DNA from: Nostoc sp. XA010
GTDB taxonomy: Bacteria > Cyanobacteriota > Cyanobacteriia > Cyanobacteriales > Nostocaceae
DNA: 64,000 bases
Direction of reading: 5' to 3'
Assembly: GCF_020829625.1 (NCBI RefSeq)
Contig: NZ_JAIVFX010000009.1
Location: 186,001-250,000 of the forward strand
The notes under the pieces are model-generated. The model did not search any database. It saw nothing but the letters and a program-made list of their open reading frames with translations, and was not told the origin of the DNA. Each line of letters begins with the position of its first letter. Positions within the stretch are counted from its first letter, which is position 1. The position numbers and the translations under genes were made by a program. Positions 53,516 through 62,530 of this stretch are shown piece after piece.

Positions 53516-53608
53516 TTGACTCTGCCATTGGAAGTAACAACCAAGGTAGAGGTTATGGCAACAACTTTTCAGTAGTGTAGAGGCTTAAAGTAACTTGGAA
53601 ATTTCTCA

Positions 53609-54295
53609 ATGGCATATCAGGGCGTAATTTTAGATGTAGATGGGACGCTTCTTATCAGTAATGATGCCCATGCTCAAGCCTGGGTAGAAGCATTTGCAGC
53701 ATTTGGCTATGAGGTAGAGTTCGAGCAAGTTCGACCACTGATTGGCATGGGAGGCGACCAGATTATTCCTAAGTTTGCGCCAGGACTTTCCGATAAAGAA
53801 GGAAAAGGTAAGGAAATCGCCAACAAACGCAAAGAACTAATCATCAACAAGTTTGGGGCAAATCTGACTCCCGCTAATGGTACGCGGCAACTAATATTGA
53901 AGATGCAGGATGAAGGATTGCGTTTAATCATCGCTACTTCAGCAACGAGTCAAGAACTGTCAGTGTTGCTCAAAGCTGGACAAGTTGATGATTTACTCAG
54001 TCAGGATGAGGCGGCAACATCTAGCGATGCCGAAGCTTCCAAACCCGCTCCAGATATTGTGGAAGTGGCTTTGAGTGAGTTGAAGATGCAGCCATCTGAG
54101 GTAGTAATGCTGGGCGATACTCCCTACGATATTGAGTCTGCAAATAAAGCTGGTGTTGACGTGATTGCGCTTCGTTGCGGTGGTTTTGATGATAGTCAGT
54201 TCAAAAATGCGATCGCAATTTACAATGATCCTGCTGACTTGTTAGCACATTATGACACTTCACCTCTAGCAACCAAAGCGATGACGAGCAAATAA
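53609..54295 (+). CDS. HAD superfamily hydrolase (beta-phosphoglucomutase/phosphatase-like)
   Basis: 228 residues of the HAD family subclass I. Motif I is LDVDGTLL (Asp9, Asp11), motif II is IIATSAT, motif III Lys is in SKPAPDI and motif IV is VMLGDTPYDIESANKAGV. The helical cap between motif I and II fits phosphoglycolate phosphatase or beta-phosphoglucomutase-like enzymes. The exact substrate cannot be determined. It ends 4 bases before the stop of the convergent SprT-like gene. Confidence 0.88.
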   Translation: MAYQGVILDVDGTLLISNDAHAQAWVEAFAAFGYEVEFEQVRPLIGMGGDQIIPKFAPGLSDKEGKGKEIANKRKELIINKFGANLTPANGTRQLILKMQDEGLRLIIATSATSQELSVLLKAGQVDDLLSQDEAATSSDAEASKPAPDIVEVALSELKMQPSEVVMLGDTPYDIESANKAGVDVIALRCGGFDDSQFKNAIAIYNDPADLLAHYDTSPLATKAMTSK

Positions 54296-54299
54296 TCAT

Positions 54300-55259
54300 T
54301 TAAAAATGCCGCCGTTTACTGGTTTGACCAGTTGCCAACTTTTCCAGCCATGTTGATGCTTCTTTGTACAGTTTGAACTGGCTTTCACTGGCACGAAACT
54401 CTTTTGTGTGAACCATTCTTCTGCCCTGAACCCAATTTGTGCCGTGGTACTTGTGCAGCAATTCGTGATACAAGACAAACTCACTCACAAATTCAGGTAC
54501 ACTAACATTGTCAAGGGTTAAGCTGATCACCACCCTATCTCTAGCTGGCTCATAATGCCCAAATTTCCGGTAAGTGTTAATTTGGCTCCATGCAAGACGC
54601 GGTTTGGCAAGAGTTGCAGCAAAATATTCACGGTTGAGTTTGTCAAATAACTCATTTAGGTTATAAAACTTACCTTGTGGATTTTCTGCAATTACCTCCG
54701 CAATCAAATCAAGCTCTAGCAGTACATTGCTGTATTCTTCAGAACTGGCAAACGACTTGATTAGTCGTGTATTATCTTGATTTCTCCCAAAAAGGGCAGA
54801 TTCCACCAACGCTGTCATTACTTCTTCTGACGCATTAATCAACCCCTCATTAACAATAATATGAGCAGCATCACCAGACCTTTTAACTTTGTATAAAAGT
54901 GCAAAATTAGTGAATTCAATCATTAGTTCTACTGACTGTTGTCCATGTTTTATTAACATTTTTTTAGCAATCTGCTGCATACGAAAAGTACTTTCCAGGT
55001 GAAGTTGTAGGTTAACTTCGTCCGTTAAAAACTTCATCCAAGAGTAGATTTGCCGCGATGAACGACTTAGGTTTGCTGGTGTTGCTTGCTTGTTAAAACA
55101 TATTTCTTCAATGGCTGTTACTATTTTTACTAAAGTTTGTGTTATTTGTTGAGTCTGTGCAGATTTTAGAGTAGAATTAGATACTAAGTTAAAAATCGAT
55201 TGCAAAATAATATTCTGTTGTGTTTTAATATTTTTTAATCGGATATTATCAATGTTCAT
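54300..55259 (-). CDS. SprT-like zinc metalloprotease domain protein
   Basis: 319 residues. A long helical N-terminal half of unknown function (about 1-190) precedes a SprT-like domain with the zinc motif HELLH at 265-269 and a third His in GRRMVHTKEFRASE. The catalytic Glu266 is present. SprT/SPRTN proteins cleave DNA-crosslinked proteins in eukaryotes; in bacteria their role is unclear. The N-terminal half is richer in Gln/Asn and looks like an added regulatory part. ATG 55259. Confidence 0.8.
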   Translation of the reverse strand: MNIDNIRLKNIKTQQNIILQSIFNLVSNSTLKSAQTQQITQTLVKIVTAIEEICFNKQATPANLSRSSRQIYSWMKFLTDEVNLQLHLESTFRMQQIAKKMLIKHGQQSVELMIEFTNFALLYKVKRSGDAAHIIVNEGLINASEEVMTALVESALFGRNQDNTRLIKSFASSEEYSNVLLELDLIAEVIAENPQGKFYNLNELFDKLNREYFAATLAKPRLAWSQINTYRKFGHYEPARDRVVISLTLDNVSVPEFVSEFVLYHELLHKYHGTNWVQGRRMVHTKEFRASESQFKLYKEASTWLEKLATGQTSKRRHF

Positions 55260-55689
55260 TTATTATGATAATGTTTCGGATTTTCGGATAAAAATTTACT
55301 ACAAAAACCAATCACTAGAAACTTTTCTTTCAATAGGTCAAATATAGCTTTATTGAAGTAAACTCCCTCCAGTATCAGAAGCGATCGCTTCATAGTCGGC
55401 TCAGACTCCAGCACAAGCATGGCAAGGCTAAAGCAGGGCACTATATTGCACAAAACCCACCATTACTAGGCATACTTATATAGCAGTGCTTAATCATTTG
55501 TAACAATCTATATCTCTTTCTTTTTCTTCCCTTTGCGTTCTTCTCTAACGAGACGCTGCACATTGGCGGAAGCCTCTCGCACAGAAGCCACCAAGAAAAC
55601 AAGGAAAGAAGTTTACAAATTATTTAGGACTGCTATATATTTATTGCACCCAACCGAGAACTGTTATAACACTTGATATTTTTCGGCTA
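55260..55689. other. Intergenic region, 430 bases, holding a MITE-like element
   Basis: It contains the inverted-repeat element at 55477-55639 and the promoter of the SprT-like gene. A minus-strand frame near 55256-55453 looks like chance. Confidence 0.4.
55477..55639. repeat. MITE-like element with ATATAGCAGT inverted ends
   Basis: The left end TATATAGCAGTGCTTAATCATTTGTAAC and the right end, inverted, TATATAGCAGTCCTAAATAATTTGTAAAC form about 28-base imperfect inverted repeats. The core includes a TTCTTTTTC/GAAAACAAGGAAAGAA pairing arm and a CGAGACGCTGCACATTGGCGGAAGCC-type repeat. No ORF. A partial relative is at 29211-29270. Confidence 0.7.
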
Positions 55690-57816
55690 CTAAGCAAGAC
55701 GACGTAACACCATGATAGAACGGTCTGTAACTGGTACAGTTTGCTCACCCATAATCAATTTTCCTGGGCTAAGGAAACGAGGTTCGTTGGTGTCAATAAC
55801 TATTTCCCATTCCCTGCCCTTAAAAACATTAGGTAAGGCAAACTCAATTGTTTCGTAGTGAGCATTAAAAAATAGCAAAAAGCTTTCATCAATAATCCGT
55901 TCACCACGGGGACCAGGAGTAACAATGCCCTCGCCATTCAAGAAAATTTCCATAGCTTTGGCATAACTAACTAGCCACTGCTTTTCAGTCATTTCGCTGC
56001 CATCCTCATTAAACCAACCAATATCACTGATCCCAAAACCGTGAATAGGACGGCCTTGAAACCACTTACGGCGTCGAAATACTGGATGCTGATAACGAAA
56101 ATAAATGAGTTCGCGGCTAAAATCTAGGAGTTCGGAATTAGACTTTTGTAAACTCCAATCACGCCAGGAAATTTCATTATCTTGACAGTAGGCATTGTTG
56201 TTACCCTTCTGAGTGCAACCAATTTCATCTCCTGCTAGTAGCATGGGTACGCCTTGCGACAGCATTAGAGTTGCTAAAAAGTTGCGTCGCTGACGTTCCC
56301 GTAAGCGGATGACGTCTGGATTATCGGTTTCTCCTTCTACACCGCAATTCCAAGAGCGGTTATGGCTTTCCCCATCCCGGCTATCTTCGCCGTTAGCCTG
56401 ATTATGCTTTTCGTTGTAGCTGACCAAATCATTGAGCGTGAAGCCATCATGAGCAGTGATAAAATTAATACTGGCACTGGGATTACGCCCGTTTGCTTGG
56501 TAAAGGTCAGGACTGCCAGTAAAACAGTAAGCAAATTGTCCGAGGCTATCATCCTCGCCACGCCAAAAATCCCGGACAGTATCACGATATCTGCCATTCC
56601 ATTCAGACCAACGTAAAGGAAAATTGCCAACTTGATAACCGCCTTCTCCCAAATCCCAAGGTTCAGCAATCAGCTTCACATCTGCTAAAACTGGATCTTG
56701 ATGAATAATATCAAAAAAAGCTGCGAGATTATCTACTTCATATAGTTCTCGCGCTAATGCCGAAGCTAAGTCAAAGCGAAAGCCATCAACATGCATTTCT
56801 GTTACCCAATAGCGTAGGCTATCCATGATTAACTTCAGAACTTGGGCATGACGCACATTCAGAGAGTTGCCGCAGCCTGTGAAGTCCATGTTGTAACGGG
56901 AATTATCTTTGACCAAGCGGTAGTAGACGGCATTATCGATGCCTCGCAGTGACAATGTTGGTCCTAAATGATTGCCTTCGCCAGTATGGTTATAAACTAC
57001 ATCTAAAATTACTTCAATGCCAGCAGAGTGTAAATCCTTAACCATCTGCTTGAACTCGGTAACTTGTTGTCCGAGTGAGCCACTAGCACTGTAACCAGAG
57101 TAGGGTGTCAAAAAATTAATGGAATCGTAACCCCAATAGTTTTTGAGTCCTTTATCCACCAGAAATCCTGGAGAGGATAAAAAGTGATGCACAGGCATCA
57201 ATTCCACAGATGTGATTCCTAGTTGTTGGAGATATTGAATTGCGGCTGGATGTGCTAGCCCTGCATAAGTACCACGTAATTCTTCTGGAATTTCTGGGTG
57301 TAGCTTAGTAAAGCCTCTAACGTGAGTTTCATAAATAATAGTTTCGTGCCACGGTATAGAAAGTAGTTTGTCGTCTCCCCAATCAAAAGACTGATCGACA
57401 ACAATACACTTCGGCATAATTTCGGCATTATCTAAATCAGAAAAAGCTAGGTCTTGTTCTGGTGCATCTAAAGAGTAGCCAAAATTAGCTGGACTATCGC
57501 TAATTTCCCCATCTATTGCCTTAGCATAGGGATCAATTAGTAGTTTATTAGGATTAAATCGATGACCAACTTCTGGGGCCCAAGGGCCATGTACTCTAAA
57601 CCCATAGCGTTGTCCAGGCCCTACTCCTGGTAGATAAGCGTGCCAAACAAAATTATTTTTTTCTGTTAAAGGCAAGCGGATTTCATGATTATCAGTATCA
57701 AATAAACAAAGTTCTACACCTGTTGCATTTTCGGAAAACAAAGCAAAGTTAGTGCCTTTACCATCCCAAGTAGCACCCAAAGGATATACATTCCCAGGCC
57801 ATACAGCTATATACAT
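55690..57816 (-). CDS. glgX: Glycogen debranching enzyme GlgX
   Basis: 708 residues from ATG 57816 (MYIAVWPGNVYPLGATWDGKG). The protein has an N-terminal CBM48-like domain and a GH13 barrel: DVVYNHTGEG, the nucleophile Asp in GFRFDLASAL, the acid/base Glu in LIAEPWDLGEGGYQVG, and TAHDGFTLNDLVSYN with the third Asp. Isoamylase-type debranching enzymes cut alpha-1,6 branches of glycogen in the cytoplasm. A TTG extension at 57855 is not needed. It stands alone, about 560 bases from the divergent NRPS operon. Confidence 0.96.
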   Translation of the reverse strand: MYIAVWPGNVYPLGATWDGKGTNFALFSENATGVELCLFDTDNHEIRLPLTEKNNFVWHAYLPGVGPGQRYGFRVHGPWAPEVGHRFNPNKLLIDPYAKAIDGEISDSPANFGYSLDAPEQDLAFSDLDNAEIMPKCIVVDQSFDWGDDKLLSIPWHETIIYETHVRGFTKLHPEIPEELRGTYAGLAHPAAIQYLQQLGITSVELMPVHHFLSSPGFLVDKGLKNYWGYDSINFLTPYSGYSASGSLGQQVTEFKQMVKDLHSAGIEVILDVVYNHTGEGNHLGPTLSLRGIDNAVYYRLVKDNSRYNMDFTGCGNSLNVRHAQVLKLIMDSLRYWVTEMHVDGFRFDLASALARELYEVDNLAAFFDIIHQDPVLADVKLIAEPWDLGEGGYQVGNFPLRWSEWNGRYRDTVRDFWRGEDDSLGQFAYCFTGSPDLYQANGRNPSASINFITAHDGFTLNDLVSYNEKHNQANGEDSRDGESHNRSWNCGVEGETDNPDVIRLRERQRRNFLATLMLSQGVPMLLAGDEIGCTQKGNNNAYCQDNEISWRDWSLQKSNSELLDFSRELIYFRYQHPVFRRRKWFQGRPIHGFGISDIGWFNEDGSEMTEKQWLVSYAKAMEIFLNGEGIVTPGPRGERIIDESFLLFFNAHYETIEFALPNVFKGREWEIVIDTNEPRFLSPGKLIMGEQTVPVTDRSIMVLRRLA

Positions 57817-58379
57817 AAGTGAAGTACCAAAAGCTAATTTTAGTGTTAGTAACAAACTTGAAGATGTGTTTAATAGTAATTTTTATTAAGTTAATTTCAA
57901 GGTTCAGGCTAATAAATTTTAATTAACTAAATCATTACTATTTTGTCCTCAAAAAATTTTAAAATATAGATCAAAAGAAGTTATGTCACTTTAAGGCAAT
58001 AATAAAAATTAGATATTATTAACTGAAAATTTTAGTATCGTCCTTGTTACTTCTAAAGTCATAAATTTACTAACAAGTTTATATACAAATTTTTTCAGCA
58101 TCATTAGCTTACGAAAAATAGCAAATATCTATATCTACCAAAGTGAATAAATTTATTTATACCAACATGTATATTTACTTAAAACATCTTTTATGAAATT
58201 ATCATGCCAATTTTATATTGACTTATTGTTGTAGCATTTATATTTAGTAGCAAGCATCATCTACAGTGATAGGATGTCAAAGATGGGTTGCTTTTAGCGA
58301 ATGCACATCATTGTAGAAGAAATAACTTTACTATATCAGCCCTCTGTCTTCATACTCTTTTTTTAACAAAGATATTGTT
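57817..58379. other. Divergent AT-rich promoter region of glgX and the NRPS operon
   Basis: About 560 bases with very high AT content and no gene or clear repeat. Promoters for glgX and the NRPS operon must both be here; no regulator site is recognised. Confidence 0.45.
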
Positions 58380-61300
58380 ATGAGCCAGTATATTTTCAGT
58401 AGCCTCACGGCTGATGAAGAACTTAATTTTTCTGAAGAAACAGAGGTTTTTGTCTTCCCCACTTCTTTCGCCCAGCAGCGATTGTGGTTTCTCGACCAAT
58501 TAGCATCGGGCAATCCATTTTACAATGTGTCAACAGCACTTTGCCTAAAAGGTTCCCTCAACTTTACTGCCTTAAAGCAGACATTCAACGAAATTGTCCG
58601 TCGCCACGAAACCTTACGCACTACGTTTGTGATGGTACAGCAACCAGTGCAGCTAATTGCACCCAGCTTAACCATACCTCTTCCCCTAATAGATATACGC
58701 AATTTCGACCAAGAACGTGAGACACAAGTACGGCGAATCGCAACTGCAGAGGCTCAACATCCTTTCAATCTCACCACCGGGCCATTGCTGCGAGTGAAGC
58801 TGCTACAAGTAGATGAAGCAGAATATGTGCTGCTGCTAAATCTACATCACATTGTTGCCGATGGCTGGTCAATTGGAGTGCTGATTAGAGAACTGGGAGT
58901 ATTATACAAAGCCTTTGTAGAAGATAACCCATGTCTGATCTCTACGCTTCTGCCAGAATTACCCATTCAGTATGCAGATTTCGCTCAATGGCAATGGGAA
59001 TGGCTGCAAGCAGTGGGGGAAAACGGCTGTTCGCCTTTACAAACGCAGTTAGCTTATTGGCAAAAGCAATTAGACGGGATTTCGGTGCTGAATCTCCCCA
59101 CGGACCGACTAAGACCAGTAGTTCCAACCTATAGGGGTGCAAAACAATTTTTAGAACTACCACAGTCCTTAACTCAAGCACTAGAGGCACTTAGCTACCA
59201 AGAAGATGTAACCTTGTTCATGACAATGCTTGCAGCGTTTCAGACTTTGCTCTATCGCTACACGCAGCAAGAAGATATTGTAGTAGGTTCAGCGATCGCT
59301 AATCGTAATCGTAGCGAACTAGAAGGATTAATTGGTTTTTTTGTCAATAGTTTAGTGCTACGTAGCGATTTATCAGGGAACCCGACGTTTCGAGAATTAT
59401 TAAATCGAGTGCGAGAGGTAACTTTAGGAGCATACACCCATCAGGATTTGCCCTTTGAAAAGCTGGTGGAGGAACTTCACCCAGACCGAGATTTGAGCCG
59501 CCATCCCTTATTTCAAGTCGTATTTAGCTTACAAAATACTCCCATTGAAGCACTAGAGTTACCTGGGTTAAAGCTTTCGTTATTCGACTTCGACAGCAAA
59601 ATTGCAAAGCTTGATTTAGAGTTTCATCTGTGGCGAGACTTGGAAACTCTCAAAGGAGAAGTGGTGTATAGCACTGATTTATTCGATCAAAGCACCATTA
59701 CACGAATGCTGGGGCATTTCCAAATACTTTTAGAAAGCATTGTCGTAAATCCAAAAGAGCGTATTTCAGATTTGTCTTTGCTTACCAAAGGAGAACGACA
59801 GCAGTTATTAATTGATTGGAATGATACTAAGAAAACGTACCCAAATAGTAAGTGTTTTCATCAATTGTTTGAAGCACAAGTGGAAAAAAGTCCCGATGCG
59901 AACGCACTAGTATTTGGTAATCAGCAACTCAGCTACAAAGAGTTAAATATCCGCAGCAACCAACTGGCACATTATCTCAAAATAATAGGTGTAAAAACTG
60001 AATCTTTAGTTGGTATTTGTGTGGAGCGTTCGCCAGAAATGATAATTGCCATATTAGGCATCCTCAAAGCTGGCGGCGCATACCTTCCTTTAGATCCCAG
60101 CTATCCCCAAGAGCGTCTTAACTTCATCTTGAAAGATGCACAAGTTTCTGTATTGCTGACACAAGAAAAATTACTTCAGCATTTTACAGAATTCTCAAAT
60201 CCAATTATTAGCATAGATAAACATTGGGCAGCTATTACACAACATAACCCAGAAAACCCAAACAGTTGCATAACCCTTGAAAACTTAGCTTATGTCATCT
60301 ACACTTCTGGCTCAACAGGGCAGCCAAAAGGCGTTTTAATAGAACACCGAGGGCTGTCTAATTTGGCAGCAGATCAGATTGAGGTTTTTAACTTGCAACC
60401 GAGTAACCGCATTCTGCAATTCGCATCATTGAGTTTTGATGCCTCAATTTTTGAGATTGTAATGGCATTGGGAATAGGAGCAACCCTTTATTTAACAAAT
60501 AAAGAATGCCTTCTATCTGGAAAAGCTTTGCTCCAACTATTACGCGAAAAATCTATTACCCACGTTACCCTTCCACCTGCGCTTTTGGCAGTTTTACCTA
60601 CAGAATCATTACCTGCATTGCAAACTATTATTAGTGCAGGTGAATCATGTTCTGAGGATATAGTAAAACGTTGGTGGAGTCCTAGCCGTAGGTTTTTTAA
60701 CGCTTACGGGCCTACTGAAGCAACCGTTTGGTCAACTGTTGCCGAAATTAAATCTGTGAGTGAAAAACCGCCTATTGGTCACCCAATTGCTAACACTGAA
60801 ATTTATATATTAGATAAGCATTTGCAACCTGTACCAATTGGGATTTTAGGTGAATTATACATCGCTGGCGACGGACTAGCACGAGGCTATCTTAACTGCC
60901 CTGAATTAACTGCCAAAAAGTTTATTTCCAACCCTTTTAATGGTAAAAAAGGAACAAGTCTTTACAAGACGGGTGATTTAGCCAGATATCGACCAGACGG
61001 TAATATCGAATTTTTAGACCGCATCGATAATCAAGTAAAAATTCGCGGTTTTCGTATTGAGTTGTCAGAAATTGAAACGGTTATAAGCCAGCATAATAAT
61101 GTAAAAAAAGCAATTGTAATTGTTCAAGGTAATCTTTATGATAACAAGCATTTAGTAGCTTACATTGTTTCTAAGTCACCGCAGGAGCAAACAATTATTG
61201 AACTACGTCAATTCTTAAAAGGAAAATTACCACAATACATGATACCAAAAGCTTTTGTCATTCTAGATTATCTGCCGTTAACGGCTAATGGCAAAGTGGA

Positions 61301-62522
61301 TCATTATGCACTAAAAGCAATTGATACTCAGAGCCGCTCCATAGATAAAGCCTTTATTTCTCCTCGTACTCCAACTGAGTCAACCTTGGCAAAAATCTGG
61401 GCTGAAGTCCTTAATGTTGAGAATGTAGGTATTCATGACAACTTTTTCGATTTAGGAGGTAATTCGCTGCTGGCTATACGTTTATTAGACCAGATAAACA
61501 AACAGTTTGAGCGGGGTTTACCTTTATCTAACCTGTTTTTAAATCAAACAATTGAAAGTTTAGCAATTGCTCTATATTCCAAAACAGATTCTCTGGCGTG
61601 CTTTCCTTTAGTTCCGATTCAACCGAATGGTTCAAATCCACCTTTCTTCTGCGTCCATCCAATATTTGGTGTTGTCTTCCCTTATTATGAATTAGCTCAT
61701 CAATTGGGTGAAAATCAGCCATTTTATGGGCTACAGCCTATTGGAATTGATGGGGAAACTCCACTAAATCGCATTGAGGATATGGCTACCCATTACATTG
61801 AAGCATTGCGCTCAGTACAACCGAAAGGCCCTTATTTTATAGGAGGTTGGTCTTTCGGAGGATGGGTTGCTTTTGAAATGGCTCAACAACTCCAAAATTC
61901 TGGGGAAGAAGTAGCTTTAGTTGCTGTGCTTGACACTGTAGCACCAATTAAGAGCAATCTACCGTCTTTGAGTAATGCTTTCAAGTTTATTTTTACTACA
62001 GTAGTGCCATATATATGGCCCTTTTTCGTCGATTATTTGTATCTAATTACTGCTCCTAGTAAAAACCGAATTAATAGGCTAACTTCTCGATTTTATAATT
62101 TTCAGGGCTTGACGCGATACTCCTTTTGGGAGTCGCTGACGCGATCGCTCAAAACAAATCTGTTCTCGCATTTCATCCAAAAGGAGGATGCCACAGTTAA
62201 CCTTGTATCTAATGAATCTAAGCAAAGGGTTTTAAGTGAGTCAGCAATTGTCCCTATGCTTCGTGTTTTTTATGCCAATAGCCAAGCAGTTCTCAACTAC
62301 GTTCCGCAAGTTTACCCTAAGCGAATTAATCTTTTCAGAACAAAAGTTCAGTTAAACGTCGCTGACGGAGAAGGGAGTATGGGTTGGGATCAGCTAGCTG
62401 TGGGAGGAACGGAAATTCATCATATTCCTGGCAATCACCTAACCATGCTGAGAAAACCTCATATTCAGGTTCTCGCAGCGCAGTTAAAAGCCTGTATTGA
62501 GAAAGCACAAACTTTAAAATAA
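58380..62522 (+). CDS. Non-ribosomal peptide synthetase module C-A-PCP-TE
   Basis: 1380 residues forming one complete module. Condensation domain about 30-460 with HHIVADG (His156, His157, Asp161, Gly162); adenylation about 490-990 with YTSGSTGQPKG, FDASIFE, NAYGPTE, YKTGDLARY and NGKVDHYA; carrier with Ser1029 in FFDLGGNSL; thioesterase about 1105-1375 with Ser1158 in GGWSFGG. By eye the specificity pocket positions (as in GrsA) read D-A-F-T-I-A-A-V-W, closest in pattern to aromatic-type codes; this is tentative. The protein starts directly with a condensation domain, so it accepts an acyl or peptide donor from another protein. It is followed after 8 bases by a second NRPS gene. Confidence 0.95.
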   Translation: MSQYIFSSLTADEELNFSEETEVFVFPTSFAQQRLWFLDQLASGNPFYNVSTALCLKGSLNFTALKQTFNEIVRRHETLRTTFVMVQQPVQLIAPSLTIPLPLIDIRNFDQERETQVRRIATAEAQHPFNLTTGPLLRVKLLQVDEAEYVLLLNLHHIVADGWSIGVLIRELGVLYKAFVEDNPCLISTLLPELPIQYADFAQWQWEWLQAVGENGCSPLQTQLAYWQKQLDGISVLNLPTDRLRPVVPTYRGAKQFLELPQSLTQALEALSYQEDVTLFMTMLAAFQTLLYRYTQQEDIVVGSAIANRNRSELEGLIGFFVNSLVLRSDLSGNPTFRELLNRVREVTLGAYTHQDLPFEKLVEELHPDRDLSRHPLFQVVFSLQNTPIEALELPGLKLSLFDFDSKIAKLDLEFHLWRDLETLKGEVVYSTDLFDQSTITRMLGHFQILLESIVVNPKERISDLSLLTKGERQQLLIDWNDTKKTYPNSKCFHQLFEAQVEKSPDANALVFGNQQLSYKELNIRSNQLAHYLKIIGVKTESLVGICVERSPEMIIAILGILKAGGAYLPLDPSYPQERLNFILKDAQVSVLLTQEKLLQHFTEFSNPIISIDKHWAAITQHNPENPNSCITLENLAYVIYTSGSTGQPKGVLIEHRGLSNLAADQIEVFNLQPSNRILQFASLSFDASIFEIVMALGIGATLYLTNKECLLSGKALLQLLREKSITHVTLPPALLAVLPTESLPALQTIISAGESCSEDIVKRWWSPSRRFFNAYGPTEATVWSTVAEIKSVSEKPPIGHPIANTEIYILDKHLQPVPIGILGELYIAGDGLARGYLNCPELTAKKFISNPFNGKKGTSLYKTGDLARYRPDGNIEFLDRIDNQVKIRGFRIELSEIETVISQHNNVKKAIVIVQGNLYDNKHLVAYIVSKSPQEQTIIELRQFLKGKLPQYMIPKAFVILDYLPLTANGKVDHYALKAIDTQSRSIDKAFISPRTPTESTLAKIWAEVLNVENVGIHDNFFDLGGNSLLAIRLLDQINKQFERGLPLSNLFLNQTIESLAIALYSKTDSLACFPLVPIQPNGSNPPFFCVHPIFGVVFPYYELAHQLGENQPFYGLQPIGIDGETPLNRIEDMATHYIEALRSVQPKGPYFIGGWSFGGWVAFEMAQQLQNSGEEVALVAVLDTVAPIKSNLPSLSNAFKFIFTTVVPYIWPFFVDYLYLITAPSKNRINRLTSRFYNFQGLTRYSFWESLTRSLKTNLFSHFIQKEDATVNLVSNESKQRVLSESAIVPMLRVFYANSQAVLNYVPQVYPKRINLFRTKVQLNVADGEGSMGWDQLAVGGTEIHHIPGNHLTMLRKPHIQVLAAQLKACIEKAQTLK

Positions 62523-62530
62523 GGATCAAT

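Noticed and set aside
55256..55453. Minus-strand 65-codon frame upstream of the SprT-like gene
   Set aside because: It uses promoter-region sequence, with no motif and no plausible start context.
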